Shown one piece after another: positions 10,576 through 21,019 of a DNA stretch of 64,000 nt. The notes under the pieces were generated by a model, which was not told the DNA's origin, searched no databases, and saw only the letters and a list, made by a program, of their open reading frames with translations. The DNA comes from Flaccisagitta enflata (lineage: Eukaryota > Chaetognatha > Sagittoidea > Aphragmophora). Numbering within the stretch: the stretch's first letter is position 1; every line of letters begins with the position of its first letter. The translations under genes and the position numbers were made by a program. The stretch covers positions 31,868,001 to 31,932,000 of the forward strand of contig OZ231126.1 in assembly GCA_965153355.1 (NCBI GenBank), in the 5' to 3' direction.

Positions 10576-10859
10576 TTAAAAAAGTAATGGTGGTAGTCTG
10601 TCACTTTAGTTGTGATTTACACTGATTTCAGCATCATCATTGATGATGCTGATTGGCGACTCATCAATTAGCTGCGCCAATTTCATTTTCACCAGTTAAC
10701 ATTATAAATCAGCATCATCAGAGTAAGTACTTACATAATACATAATGAAGCTATATTGCGCCACTGAGGATATATTTTCGCAAACCTTAAGACAATCCTA
10801 CTTGGTTGTGATTCAAATCAGCCCCCTGGCACGGAGAATTGGAATTGGAAGCTCATACT

Positions 10860-11517
10860 CCAGGGTGAAGTACCATGACTGAACCAGCGTGTCAGTTGCT
10901 GTTGGTGTAAGACAGCAGCAATTGCAGCAGCGTGGAGGATTGCATCATATGAATGAAAAAAAAACAAAACAGAATCAAGCAGTAGTAAGAGAAATTGGCC
11001 AAATAGGAGGCAAATACATCAACGCCAAAGGCCCTGGTCATGGTTGGAGGCAGAGGCGGCTGGATAACAGAATATACATCTTCAAAGAAATTATTTTCTG
11101 CCCTTCCCATTCTCGTAGATGGGAAATCCCACATGGCCTTGATGACATTTTAATGTAGCCACAAATTGGCATTTGAAGCTTGAGAATGATTCAAAACAAC
11201 TCTTACCTGATGCCCAGATGAATAAATGGCTGCAAGAGGAACAAGCTTTAGGAGGATTGGACGATTGTGTCATATGAAGGGGAAAAAGAAACAGGGAAAT
11301 CGAACAAGTTTAAGATATAGGCAAAGGCAGGGGCAGTCAGCGGACTGAAGCAGTAAATGTTTGGATATAAATCTATTTTCTATGTTTATGCTGTTCTCTC
11401 TAACATGTGGGTGGGAAATCCCACATGGTCTCGATGGAATTTTATTGTAGCCACAACAGGGCACTTAAAGCTCAAGAATTATTCAAACAACTCAATAAAA
11501 CCGTAAGGAAAGCTTAC
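10860..11517. repeat. Two diverged copies of an exon-end/intron segment
   Basis: The segment below exon Z is duplicated. GGGAAATCCCACATGG occurs at about 11,119 and 11,412, and each copy is followed by TGTAGCCACAA and then an exon-end-like CAG|GTAAG on the minus strand (at 11,207 and at the genuine 11,518). A third, more decayed copy may reach 10,860. This parallels the copied donor of rabaptin exon 2. Confidence 0.6.
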
Positions 11518-11757
11518 CTGACGATAAATGGCCATGAGAGAGGCGACTTGAGGCTGTAGCAGGTGTTGTTGATGCTGTTGAAACTGCATCATAGCAGCCA
11601 TCGTCATAGAATCCGCCAGCTTGGGCAAGCACCTTGGCAAGTTCCGGTGGCAGCAATCAATCAGAAAAACCATCATGATGGAGGTGCCTGAGTGGGAATG
11701 ATGAATATCACACATGTTCTTGATATTGACCTTCAATTGATCTTTCGATACCCTAGC
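11518..11757 (-). CDS. Exon Z of an unrecognised gene
   Basis: This 240-nt stretch is open in one frame only, with a good acceptor (TCTTTTCTTTGAGCAG above 11,757) and a consensus donor (CAG|GTAAGC at 11,518), phase 0 at both ends. It encodes 80 residues containing MMVFLIDCCHRNLPRCLPKL and a Gln-rich end (QFQQHQQHLLQPQ). The first part looks helical, perhaps HEAT/ARM-like, but I do not recognise the family. It joins in phase to exon Y at 35,983-36,086, giving a 24-kb intron that contains the satellite carrier. No later exon is seen before the left end of the large element at 9,467. Confidence 0.5.
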
Positions 11758-11952
11758 CTGCTCAAAGAAAAGACAGCGCTAAACAGGGTTACGCTCGTTA
11801 AAACGTTTACCAGAGTATCATATCAAAATATGAATGGACCCAATGATATCTGAACAACCAGGCAAAACACAACAAACTTAATCATGCCTGTTTGAAATTC
11901 AGCTTTCATTGTTTTCGGAGATGAATACCAACGAAGCACCGCCTCAACGTCT

Positions 11953-12060
11953 TATTAGTTGCGGACACGCAACTCTGTAAGAGCCTTTGTCTGTCTGTCC
12001 ATCCGTCCATCCTTTGGTCCGTCCGTCCGTCCGTGAGCACAAGTCGAAAAGTTAGTGCGA
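11953..12060 (-). repeat. HG element fragment, type b
   Basis: The hairpin AGTTGCGGACACGCAACT is followed by CTGTAAGAGCCTTTGTCTGT and GTCC repeats. The far end is missing. Confidence 0.7.
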
Positions 12061-12430
12061 ACTTATATTATATGGCGTGGCACTCGGAGGTCGCCTCGGC
12101 ATTTGATCATTTGACTTTTGAGCAATACGACTTAAACCAGCCTACGTACCCAAAAACGAAAAATAAAGAAGTTATCTATAAAATTTCCTGAAACTTTGCT
12201 TGAAGAACCATCCAACCCCTAGACAAATCCTGAGTAAGCCGTGCGGCGATCACATGATTATTTTGGTATAAGATATTTTTTCAACGATATCAAAAAATTT
12301 TCATTAAAAAAATTTTGATACGTTTTCCTGTCATGACTACCTTGAATAATTGACAGAGAGCAGTCTTTTTTTATAAATATTTCATGTTAGAAATTTCATG
12401 CAGATATCTCTTACGGTCCAAAAGACGCAC
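12061..12430. other. Unassigned sequence
   Basis: I see no coding frame or known repeat, apart from general AT richness. Confidence 0.25.
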
Positions 12431-12436
12431 ATTTTT

Positions 12437-12586
12437 AGTCGCCGACACGCGACTTCAACTTGCCGTGCCGGTCTGTCGGTCCGTCCCCCCGTAACATTTT
12501 TGAATTACGAGCGTTTTTTGTGTAACGGGCTTACGGCCCCTGCCCAACCGTCCGCGACTGTGTTGCCGTGTATCCGGCCTTGTTAA
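12437..12586 (-). repeat. HG element, type a
   Basis: A near-complete copy. On the minus strand it begins AACAAGGCCGGATACACGGC, contains GTCGCGGACGGTTGGGCAGG, and ends in the hairpin AGTCGCGTGTCGGCGACT followed by AAAAA. Confidence 0.8.
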
Positions 12587-12899
12587 TAAGTATGAAAATA
12601 AAAACTGCGCTTCGATCTTTCATCTCCGCGCAGTTTCCAACTTTGTTTCCTGAATTTATATGATCAATGTGAGAGAAAAACAACCAGCGGCTGCTTTTTA
12701 GACAAATTCGTGCCATCCTCTCGTATATTTTTTCCTCATAATTTATAGATAGATATTTAATAACTAGCAAACTATCAACAACACAATCGTAAGATTTGAA
12801 ACAAATGTTCTCAACATAGCGCCTTACCACGAAAACCAGCCCGGAAAAACGGCACCAGCGTCGCGGAGGGTAGGGCGAGGGGAATAATGCAAAAACCAC

Positions 12900-13000
12900 T
12901 CTCAATACACGGCTACCGAAATCTTGTGCGGGTGGGCAGGGGCTATATTTGAGGTCACTAGACAACATGGGCAGGAGCAGTGAATCCTTGGCAGTGATTT
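12900..13000 (+). repeat. HG element fragment
   Basis: The start portion only: ACACGGCTACC, GTGCGGGTGGGCAGGGGC and TATTTGAGGTCACTAGAC, closely matching the copy at 3,534. The 175-codon frame that overlaps this on the minus strand is not a gene. Confidence 0.6.
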
Positions 13001-13212
13001 CCTCGGGCGTTGGCATTCTGGCGCTGGTTGAAGACTGAAATGCGGTTGACACGGACAAAAGGGTTGAATGACCTGAGCAGGACTGAGAACAGACAGGGGA
13101 CCGACTTTGAGCCCGAGTTAATCCCCCTCAATGACAAGGGTGTTAAGTACGCCTTTTCGCGGCTATATTCTTGTTGTTCATGTTGTGACTTTATTAAAGA
13201 TGTTAATACGCT

Positions 13213-13350
13213 TTTTAGTAGCGGACATGCGACTACACCTTGCCGTGTCGGTCGGTCAGTAGGTTACAAATATTTTATAATTGCAAAGTTTGCATTACAG
13301 CCCCTACCAAAATGTCCGCAACTGTCTTACTGTGTTTCTGGCCTTGTTCT
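13213..13350 (-). repeat. HG element, decayed type a
   Basis: The hairpin side (AGTAGCGGACATGCGACT), the CACCTTGCCGTGTCGGTCGG block and a diverged AACAAGGCCAGAAACACAGT end are present. Confidence 0.65.
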
Positions 13351-13404
13351 ACCCACGCCTACCCACAGTTCTAACGGATCATGATAGATACTTAAAATTT
13401 TATA

Positions 13405-13593
13405 TATAGGGCCCGAGGGTGAATATATTTTGGACCACCGAGGTGATTTCTGGTATGATGCCCCTAGCCCAAGATCTAGGGGGCAGCTGGGGCAGCCTTG
13501 CCCCTAGTGCCTGCCCACCCTAAATCTCGGGTTTGGGGCAACATTACAAAAATCGCCTCGGTGGCCCAAAATAAATTCACGGGTAGGCCCTAC
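13405..13593. repeat. Fold-back element
   Basis: The ends GGGCCCGAGGGTGAATATAT and its inverted counterpart (AATAAATTCACGGGTAGGCCC) enclose inner arms with CACCGAGGTGATTT and AAATCGCCTCGGTG. The inner arms resemble those of the elements at 7.0, 14.0 and 19.6 kb. Confidence 0.7.
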
Positions 13594-13624
13594 CTGTCAA
13601 ATTTCAAGTAGCTATGATGTCCCG

Positions 13625-13850
13625 TTTGGGCTGTGGGTGGGGGTGGCACCCCGTAATCTGGGGTGAGATTAAACCCCGGGGGTTGCTCGGGGTTGAACCC
13701 CAAGTAAACCCCGAGTAAACACCGAGTAAACACCGACCAACCCAAGCTTGGGGTTTGCTTGGGGTTGCATTGCTAGAAACAATAACAACAACCCCAAGCA
13801 ACCTCGAGCAACCCCGAGCTATTCCAAGCAACCTTGGGGTTGAATCTCAT
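13625..13850. repeat. Palindromic AACCCC/GGGGTT-rich segment
   Basis: Repeated GGGGTTGAACCCCAAGTAAA-type units on the left face inverted CAACCCCAAGCAACC-type units on the right. The whole region is able to fold. Confidence 0.65.
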
Positions 13851-14001
13851 TGTTTTACGTTAAAGATTACCTGGTGGGTGGGTTGAAAATGCGTTATATC
13901 ATCTTTGAATAAGTCACACCCTGTTAAATTAGGCAGATGTTCATCCAAAAGAGTTGTAAACGTTATTTGTCATTCCTCTACAGGCGGGACCATAATAAGA
14001 G

Positions 14002-14463
14002 CTGAGGCGGGACCCTAAGCGTTAGCGGCACTTCTACAGCCCACTGCGTTTAGACAATTTTGACACTTACTGTGGCAGTTGACACCTTAGGTGGATACAA
14101 GTGGCGTCACCGTGGCGATTTTTGAATTTCCATTTAGAACACCCTTAAATTCAATGAAATCATCCAAATTTGCCTAAAAAAAATTGAACAGTTTGTAGTC
14201 GTGGACACGCGACTCTACACCTTGCTGTGTCGGTCGGCACGTCTGTTGGTCCGTCGGTCACTTTTTTTAATTCCTATAAGTTTTCGCATTACTGCTCCTG
14301 CCCAATTTTAAAAATTTGGGGGTGTTTTAGGTGGAAATTCAAAAATTGCCACGATGGCGCCACTTGTACCACTCCAAGGTGTTAACCGCCACAGTTAGTG
14401 TCAAAATTGTCTGAACACAGTGGGCTGGTGGGGAAGCTAACGCTTAGGGTCCTGCCTCAGCAC
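14002..14463. repeat. Fold-back element interrupted by an HG element
   Basis: The left arm (CTGAGGCGGGACCCTAAGCG, CAGCCCACTG, GACAATTTTGACACT) and the right arm (inverted copies ending AGGGTCCTGCCTCAG) span the full length. ACAAGTGGCGTCACC and its inverted copy lie inside. An HG element sits near the centre, so the fold-back is the older insertion. Confidence 0.8.
14196..14307 (-). repeat. HG element fragment, type a, nested in a fold-back
   Basis: The hairpin side AGTCGTGGACACGCGACTCT, CACCTTGCTGTGTCGGTCGG and ACTGCTCCTGCCCA are present. The far end is missing. Confidence 0.7.
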
Positions 14464-14464
14464 T

Positions 14465-14935
14465 TAAAAAGGTCCTGTCTGTAAATCCTCGTCAGGGCCT
14501 TCCCTCCTAAAGGGAAACGCGATAATCTTTTAAAATAACCTCGCTTGTCCACGTGAATGATCGTATGCGCGGATCGTATGCGCGTCGCTGTCGTCGTCGT
14601 CGGTCGCGGGAGTCGTAAGAACAGGGAATCGATGTCGAATGCCGGTGGTGTTGTCAGGAGGATGAAGACTGTTGTCAAGAGGAGTCTTCCGCGATCATCA
14701 GTGTTGGTCTAAGGTCGAGAGCGTCTCCGTTCTATCGGCGGACCTCGGCTTCGCTGTGCAGCGCTCAGGCTACCTAAGGTGCAGAATGGCAGAGATGAAA
14801 TGGCGCAGATCAATCCCCTACTAATGAAATATCACAAATCGGGTGATAGTACAAATTGAGCATACTGAGTAATCATTCCTGAACGTTGCATACTAGATAC
14901 TACCATTACACTTTTCTCTCTTATAAGAACCTAGT
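14465..14935. other. Unassigned sequence
   Basis: A 73-codon minus-strand frame is present without splice or domain support. The CGTCGTCGTCGG run at about 14,590 is a short trinucleotide repeat. I see nothing else. Confidence 0.3.
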
Positions 14936-15175
14936 TTATGAGAACACAGGGGTGTTTATAATTGAGTCGCCTTCGATTCCCCCCTGCCTTTGATTTTCTT
15001 CCCCACGACGCGTCGTGCATTTTAAAATCTTAGTTTTCTTTTCCATAAAACAGTTGAGATTTTCTCTTTTTCCCCCCTTATATTCCTTTCCCATCTCCAA
15101 ACCCTTTGAATCTTCCTCCGGTGGGAGGGGGGGAGAACTCAATGACATACATGCCTGTGAGAACATCAAGGCTGG
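14936..15175. repeat. Fold-back element, family G
   Basis: The left end GAGAACACAGGGGTGTTTAT with AATTGAGT is matched, inverted, by AACTCAATGACATACATGCC and TGTGAGAAC at the right. The inside has CTTCCCCACGACGCGTCGTG, as in the copies near 3,240 and 43,150. Confidence 0.75.
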
Positions 15176-16120
15176 AAATCGCTCAAAAATTAAGAACATG
15201 TTATTATTTTTAGTAGCTATCTCTATCTCTTTTGAAGGCTTCGGCAAAAAATATTTGAACTTAACTTTAGAGTTGTCTCCAAACGAACGAACCCGAACGC
15301 ACCCTGTCCTAGTCTTCGTGAACGCGAGAGAATCAAAACAACGTTGAGAATGCAGTGTTTGCCGTCCTTGATTTGACAATTTTGAAACAACCCTGGGCTC
15401 AAGACGTTGAGAGTTGAGGTGTTACAGAGGAGAATCTGAAGGCCAATATCAAGCAAACTCCGAATTCCTAGTAAAAGTTTGTTGTCCATAATCCAACTGC
15501 CTGCTGGTCCGTCCCTGGGCACTTTATTTTTTTTTAGTTTTAGGTTACACTCACTGCTCCTGCCCAAGTGATCAAACTTAATAGGTCTTCACCTACCCGT
15601 GATGCGCGATCAGTAGCTGTATCCGCCTGTTTTGGCTAAAGAGAAAGGGAACCATCAATCCGATAAAGCAAAAGTTTGCAGAAGGAGAAAAGAAAACAGC
15701 AAATAAAATTTCAAAGACGTTGTGGATAAATACATTGAGAAAAAGGAAATGAAAATGAATATTAGCAGTTTGCCTTTAAGTAGATTGAAAATTAATTTTT
15801 CAGTTCTTTAGAAAACACAGTGGTGCGCGTATTAACTAGTCAGTGAAGGGTTCACAAGGCCCTCTTCCATTTATTTTAGTTTGGTCTACTGAGGGATATT
15901 TTTCCACTTTTTATATCAAACGAGACGGAAGCAGAGTCCACTAGATATTTTAGGAGAGAATCTTTCTAACGCCAGTGTCTGTCAGTGCTACATCATGACG
16001 AGTGAAGTTATGAGTTTTTTTAGCCTCTTCAAATGAACCTGATTGGCCCTGGAGGGAAGCTCCACGATTGGTTCTATGGCTGTCAGCACTCCAAGTGACA
16101 TCATCCTTAAGTCAGCATCA
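15176..16120. other. Unassigned sequence with a possible decayed HG element
   Basis: Around 15,480-15,570 a weak resemblance to the HG family (GGTCCGTCCCTGG, CACTGCTCCTGCCCA) is visible. Overlapping open frames on both strands (110-147 codons) contradict one another and show no domain, so no gene is called. Confidence 0.3.
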
Positions 16121-16123
16121 CCT

Positions 16124-16235
16124 CTTTAGTTGGGGACACGCGACTCTACACCTTGTTTTGTCAGTCCGTTCAGTCGGTTGGTTGAACCGTCCAAAATATT
16201 TTTTAATTGCGAACGGTTTTTGTTCTTCTGTACGT
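16124..16235 (-). repeat. HG element fragment, type a
   Basis: The hairpin-side sequence AGTTGGGGACACGCGACTCT is followed by CACCTTGTTTTGTCAGTCCG and a GCGAACGG remnant. Confidence 0.6.
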
Positions 16236-16249
16236 TTATCCTTTTTTGG

Positions 16250-16590
16250 GTGTGACAAAAAACAATTGTCTGTCCTCTTTTGACAAACTACAATTGTCTG
16301 TCCTCTTGACAAACTACGATTGTCTGTCCTCTTGACAAACTACGATTGTCTGTCCTCTTGACAAACTACGATTGTCTGTCCTCTTGACAAACTACGATTG
16401 TCTGTCCTTGACAAACTACGGCATTGTCTGTCCTCTTGACAAACTACGATTGTCTGTCCTCTTGACAAACTACGCTTGTCTGTCCTCTTGACAACTCAGA
16501 CGTTTGCTCTTCCGATCTGACAAACTACGATTGTCTGTCCTCTTGACAAACTACGATTGTCTGTCCTCTTGACAAGCTACGATTGTCTGC
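16250..16590. repeat. 26-27 bp minisatellite, about 12 copies
   Basis: The unit TGACAAACTACGATTGTCTG plus TCCTCT is repeated head to tail with little divergence. One unit is interrupted by a sequencing-adapter-like string at 16,496-16,518. Confidence 0.9.
16496..16518 (+). other. Sequencing-adapter-like string inside the minisatellite
   Basis: The 23 bases ending in GCTCTTCCGATCT match, with one mismatch, the end of the widely used Illumina read-2 adapter. They break an otherwise regular repeat unit, which points to an assembly artefact and not to biology. Confidence 0.85.
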
Positions 16591-17170
16591 GAAACGATGC
16601 GAAATGATGCAAAAAAAATTTCGCATCATTTTGCATCGTTTCGCATGGGGTTTTTCATGGACAAAATGGCATAAACATTGAGAAATGAGTTCTTGCTCCG
16701 TTTTATGGGCCTTTTGGTCGTACCGTCAATGTCTCTATTAGTCAGTTCTTTTAGCTTAAAGTACTTTTTTCCCCTTTTTTAGAAAAAAAAACCCCTGATT
16801 CTGACTGGGTGGGAATGGAATTTTTAATTGGGTTTTTGAGACAAAATGCCTAAATTATGATCTTGATCCGTTAACTTAGTCTTTTGGTCGGTCTGTCTAT
16901 CAATCAGTCAAATCTATTGGCGCAAGATACTTTTTTGCCCTTTAATAGCGAAAAAAGAAACTGATGCTGACCGGGTGGGAAGGAAATTTTGCATGGGGTT
17001 TTTGACAGACAAAATGCCAGAATCATTGAGAAAATAGTTCTTGATCCTTTAACTTGGTCTTTTGGTTGGTCCATCGGTCTATCAATGACTTAATTCTATT
17101 TGCGAAAGTTATTTTTTTGCCCATTTTCAAAAAAACTATTATTGTAAACTTTCTCAGATCAATGGAGGAA
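16590..17170 (+). repeat. GCATGGGG repeat units (about 230 bp), 2-3 copies
   Basis: It starts with the self-complementary GCGAAATGATGC/GCATCATTTTGCATCG block. Units follow of CGCATGGGGTTTTT, GACAAAATG.C, TTGATCCGTTAACTTGGTCT, a GTC-rich stretch and an AAAAAACTGATGCTGA end. The same units form the large array at 38.8-44.1 kb. Confidence 0.75.
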
Positions 17171-17685
17171 AAGATAAATCCATCGAATTTTTGAAATGAC
17201 TATGCGTAACTAAAAACTATCATTTGAAAAAAGAATGGTTGCAATTTGATGCTGACGTATGCCAACTATCTAGGTGATGAAAATTGATAAATGATAACCA
17301 TGCTGGTGAATTAGACTGGGTTGAAATTATGGCAGCGATGCTGATATTCCCTGGACCAATCGTATTCATGCCGGTGATGCTGAAATTCCCTGGACCAATC
17401 TAAATTGTGCTGGTGATGCTGACATTCCTAGGCTAATCATGAGGCTTATCACCACAGCCAATCCGATTCAAATCCCCAACATCGATGTTCATCCTTGAAT
17501 TTTTTTCATTAATTTGATGCATTTCTTTTTTTGTCATTCAGGGCTAATTCTTAGATAACAGTTTTGAGAATGGCCTCAGCGTCACCCAAAAACTCAGAAA
17601 TATACTGGGCTTGTTTTGGATTAACTGTCAACAACGTTGGTTCAAAATTAGCTTAAAAAAAAGTTGTTACAAATACGTTTTTAAT
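17171..17685. other. Unassigned sequence with a short duplication
   Basis: The string GGTGATGCTGA.ATTCC.TGGACCAATC appears two to three times at 17,335-17,440. I see nothing else. Confidence 0.35.
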
Positions 17686-17816
17686 GTGCGACAAGCACAT
17701 CTATTAGAGGCTCTCTCCGTCGGTTGGTCTGTTGGTAACGCATTAATTGGACTTTTCACGCGTCGCACATTTAGGCCTACTTGGCCATTTCTTTTGCGAA
17801 TCTCGCCCTGTTACTA
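17686..17816 (-). repeat. HG element, type c
   Basis: A decayed hairpin (GTGCGACAAGCACAT) is followed by GAGGCTCTCTCCGTCGGTTG and a GGCCTACTTGGCC block near the far end. Compare the copies at 36,450 and 61,801. Confidence 0.6.
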
Positions 17817-17949
17817 ATTTTGGTTGCCATGCTCTTCTCTTTATTTTCAGAAAAAAAGTTTGACAATGTTTTTGTTGTTAACAGCAACTAAATCGTAAAA
17901 CCCCACAATGACGGATGACAAGGGACCATCAAATCTTTCTGTCATAGGT

Positions 17950-18098
17950 GAAAAACAAGGCCGGATACACGGCAATTCAGTCGCGGATGGTTGGGCAGGA
18001 TCAGTTACTCAAAATTCAAAAATGTTACTGATAGACAGACCGACCGACCAACACGGCAAGGTGTATAGTCACGTGTCCGCGACAAAAAATGTTAAACG
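17950..18098 (+). repeat. HG element, type a
   Basis: A near-complete copy: AACAAGGCCGGATACACGGC start, GTCGCGGATGGTTGGGCAGG, GACCGACCGACC, GGCAAGGTGTATAGTC and the hairpin end GTCACGTGTCCGCGAC followed by AAAAAA. Confidence 0.8.
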
Positions 18099-18221
18099 CA
18101 GTCCAAGATAGAAAAAAACTTCTACTTGCGCTAGTCTTCGCCTGACCGGAGGAATTATCTGATTCAATTTTTTTAAGATGGCTGGTCCAAAGGGTGGCAC
18201 GGCGGCATGCGTATATTTTTA

Positions 18222-18366
18222 GTCACGCGACTCTACACCTTGCCGTGTCGGTCGGTCGGTCGGTAGGTTGGGCCGTCCATCACATTTTTGAATTCCGGGC
18301 GTTTCTTTGTAATACGGCTCCTGCCCAACCGTTCGCGACTGTCTTGCCGTGTATCCGACCTTGTTT
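18222..18366 (-). repeat. HG element, type a
   Basis: The hairpin side is reduced to AGTCACGCGACT. CACCTTGCCGTGTCGGTCGG, CTCCTGCCCAACCG and a GTGTATCCGACCTTGTT end are present. Confidence 0.75.
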
Positions 18367-18469
18367 ATAATAATACCATCAAATTTTACATCGATATAAA
18401 GGATTATGTTTAAGCTTTTTTACGTTGTTTTTTCCAATACTTTGATACTTTTTCATGAGCGAACTATTT

Positions 18470-18582
18470 GATCCAGGCCAAGAGGCGAAAATCATCATCC
18501 TTTTTATAACTCAACTTTAAAAGGCTGTAACTCGGAGACCAATGGACCGATTGACTTGATTTTTTGTATGGTAACTTTTTTT
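18470..18582. repeat. Segment carrying the recurrent GTAACTCGGA..CCGATT motif
   Basis: AAGGCTGTAACTCGGAGACC followed by AATGGACCGATTGACTTGAT is nearly identical (inverted) to sequence at 20,140 and 37,340. The next HG element interrupts it. Confidence 0.6.
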
Positions 18583-18760
18583 GACCTTGTGCTACGCGAC
18601 TCTTACAACCCGCTTTGTCGGTCGGTCCGTCCGTCGGTCACACTTTACTTTTTTGGAGTTTTTGGCCTCACCGCTCCTGCCCAAAACAACTATAGTGTGA
18701 CCTCACCACTGCTCCTGCCCACCTGCACGCGACATCGGTAGCCGTGTATCCGGCCTTGTT
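18583..18760 (-). repeat. HG element, GTAGC-loop variant
   Basis: On the minus strand it runs from AACAAGGCCGGATACACGGC through GTCGCGTGCAGGTGGGCAGG to an AGTCGCGTAGCACAAG end. CTCCTGCCCA occurs twice, so an internal duplication is likely. Confidence 0.7.
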
Positions 18761-18829
18761 TTATAAAGCTTTTACGTAAATAGCGGCCGCATGTTGTTTC
18801 AGCGAAAGTGTTTGTCGCGCGTCAATCGC

Positions 18830-19330
18830 ATGAGTTCAGAAAACAGTTGCGAACTGCGCGGTGACGAAGATCGCCGCGAGGTTTCTACTCTCATTCTTTT
18901 TTGAAATGTTGATTTTTTGTTAACGGTTGGAGATATCTTCATGAAATTTTAAACATACTAAACATGTCGTTCATAAGACCACTCATTGACAGTGATTGCA
19001 TGTAGTCATGACTTGCTAACATACTAAAAAAACATTGATGAATTTGATTTTTTTGACAACATGAAAAAAATGTTTTATGCGATTACGACCAAAGCAGTCA
19101 TGTGATCGCCGTACAACTTACATAGGAATTGTTAAGAAAGCAATGTGGCGAACTGCGCGATGACGATGATTGCCATGCTGTTTCTATTTTCATTCTTTTT
19201 TGAAAAGTTGATTTTTCGTAAACGGTTGGAGATATCTGCATGAAATTTTAATCCAGTAATATTCATACCTAAAATCACTCATTAACAGTGATTCCGTGTA
19301 GTCATGACTTGTTAACATATACCACCAGCT
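18830..19330. repeat. Diverged tandem duplication, about 300-bp unit, 2 copies
   Basis: Both copies contain GCGAACTGCGCG.TGACGA.GAT, TTTCATTCTTTTTTGAAA-like sequence, AACGGTTGGAGATATCT.CATGAAATTTTAA and GTGTAGTCATGACTTG. The central block carries the recurrent motif discussed in the findings. Confidence 0.7.
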
Positions 19331-19364
19331 CGAGCGTCACCTGCGTGGAAATTAGAAGAGGCGT

Positions 19365-19425
19365 AACGGACGGACGGACGGACGGACAGACCTCTTATAG
19401 AGATGCCACACGCATCTAAAAATAC
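19365..19425 (+). repeat. HG element 3' end, GATGC stem
   Basis: GACGGACGGACGGACGGACA is followed by CCTCTTATA and the hairpin AGATGCCACACGCATCT, then AAAAA. This is a fourth stem sequence for the same terminal structure. Confidence 0.65.
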
Positions 19426-19634
19426 TTAATGAATTTGATGCCTTTTACAAACTATGGTAAAAAAATCACATTATTCTCAAGGTGTCAAGTTTCTTTTGGC
19501 GAAGATAGTACTACACAGTACACACCCACATTGAATAAAACATAAAGATTACGGAAACGGTATAGCAACCCCCTTTGCAGCTCATGTCGCCATGGCCACA
19601 TGGTTGTGTATGGTATCATTCAATTGGTTATCTC

Positions 19635-19830
19635 AGTACAAATTACGCCATCGAGGCGAAATTTTGAATTTAGCCTACGCTCAAGGCATATTCACTCTAA
19701 AAGGCGGATTTTTTAACATTCAAGAGGGTGTCCGCCGTCTATGTTTGGAGTGGAATTTCTCAAGAACGGGAGTGAAATTGAATAATCGCCTCGGTGGCGT
19801 AAATTGTACAGTGACAAGCTACAGTGTGAT
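19635..19830. repeat. Fold-back element
   Basis: TACAAATTACGCCATCGAGG and the inverted CCTCGGTGGCGTAAATTGTA form the arms. An inner GGCGGATTTTTTAACATTC and its partner add pairing. Confidence 0.65.
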
Positions 19831-19999
19831 ACCCCATATGACCCTGTGAAGAATTAGTTAAAGCTGTAGGTAGGATTGCTAGCCTTTTTTAAAGGTTTTT
19901 GTAATCTTCACCTTGTATTATGCATGGAAGTGTATGTGATCGCCATACAACTTACAAAGGATTTGTCCAGGGGTAGGATTGTTATTCATGCAAAATTTC

Positions 20000-20215
20000 A
20001 AAAATTTCATTGAATATTTTTTTAGCTACGCTAATTTGAAATTTTTGAGTAGGTAGGTTGGTTCGGGTGGCTGAACTATGTGACAAATCTTTAAACTTCA
20101 CAGATTAGTAAACAAGGTCATATGATGTTACCTTACAAAAAATCAAGTCAGTCGGTCAATCCACTCAAGAGATATGAGCTTCCAAAGTTGGGGTAAAAAA
20201 AGTCACGACGATTTC
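20000..20215. repeat. Repeat shared with 37,190-37,420
   Basis: Both places hold AAATTTGAAATTTT.G.GTA and GTAGG, then GATGTTACC.TA.AAAAATCAAGTCA.TCGGTCAAT and a GAGTTACAG-like or GAGATATGAG-like end. The family carries the recurrent CCGATT motif. Confidence 0.65.
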
Positions 20216-20307
20216 CGCCACTTGGAAAAAAAGTTACATGTTTCGTTCTCAGACTGAGTATTTCACACTCAAGCGCATGTGAAATCAGGAATTATCATTC
20301 TTTGAAT

Positions 20308-20918
20308 CGCTACAGTGCGATGGGAGCAACGACGACCTAAACTGGAGGATAGATTTTAGGTATCTTAATTTTAATTGTATTATGAAATCATTAAGATCTA
20401 GGCTACTTAAAGGTTGCTCTATTGAGTGAATGCATTTGTGTCTCTTAAACCTCAACTTGTGACTTGACCTCACCAAGTCTTCATTTTTCAAGGTTCTAAC
20501 CAATTTCATTAGATCAGGCGAAAAATTTTATTTAATTTTGAAAAAAAATCAGCTCTATTGGACTATTTTTGCAAGTTTTATGGCTATGTTTAATAAACAA
20601 AAGTTATGCAAATTAATTTTTGGGCAAAACTTAAAATGATCATAAAACCTGTAAAAATAGACCAATTGAGCTATGATTTTTTTTCAAAACAATATAAAAT
20701 TTTCTACACGATCTATTGAGATAGTTTAGAACTTTGAAAAATGAAGTCTTAATGAGGTCAAGTCGCGAGTTGAAGTTTGAGAGATGCAAACATTTTCACT
20801 CAATAAGGCAACCTTTAATTACCCTAGATCTCAAATATTTTATGATACAAACAAAATTAAGGTACCTAAAATCTATCCTCCAGTCTAGGTCGTCATTGCT
20901 CCCATCGTACTGTACATC
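20308..20918. repeat. Fold-back element of about 610 bp
   Basis: The left arm (GTGCGATGGGAGCAACGACG, AGGATAGATTTTAGGTA, GGCTACTTAAAGGTTGC) and the right arm (inverted copies ending GCTCCCATCGTACTGTA) meet near 20,610. Open frames on both arms are mirror images of each other and not genes. Confidence 0.85.
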
Positions 20919-21019
20919 TAAAGCATTAGGACTTAGGAGTATCGGAAGAAAAAAAACAGAGGAAAGCTTAAACGCTAGGCTTTCCAATGATGTAAATTTG
21001 GATAATAATGTTTAAAAAA

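Noticed and set aside
12531-13058. 175-codon minus-strand frame
   Set aside because: It runs through two HG elements, and its ends are repeat sequence.
20285-21015. Two small genes on opposite strands
   Set aside because: They are mirror-image arms of one fold-back element.
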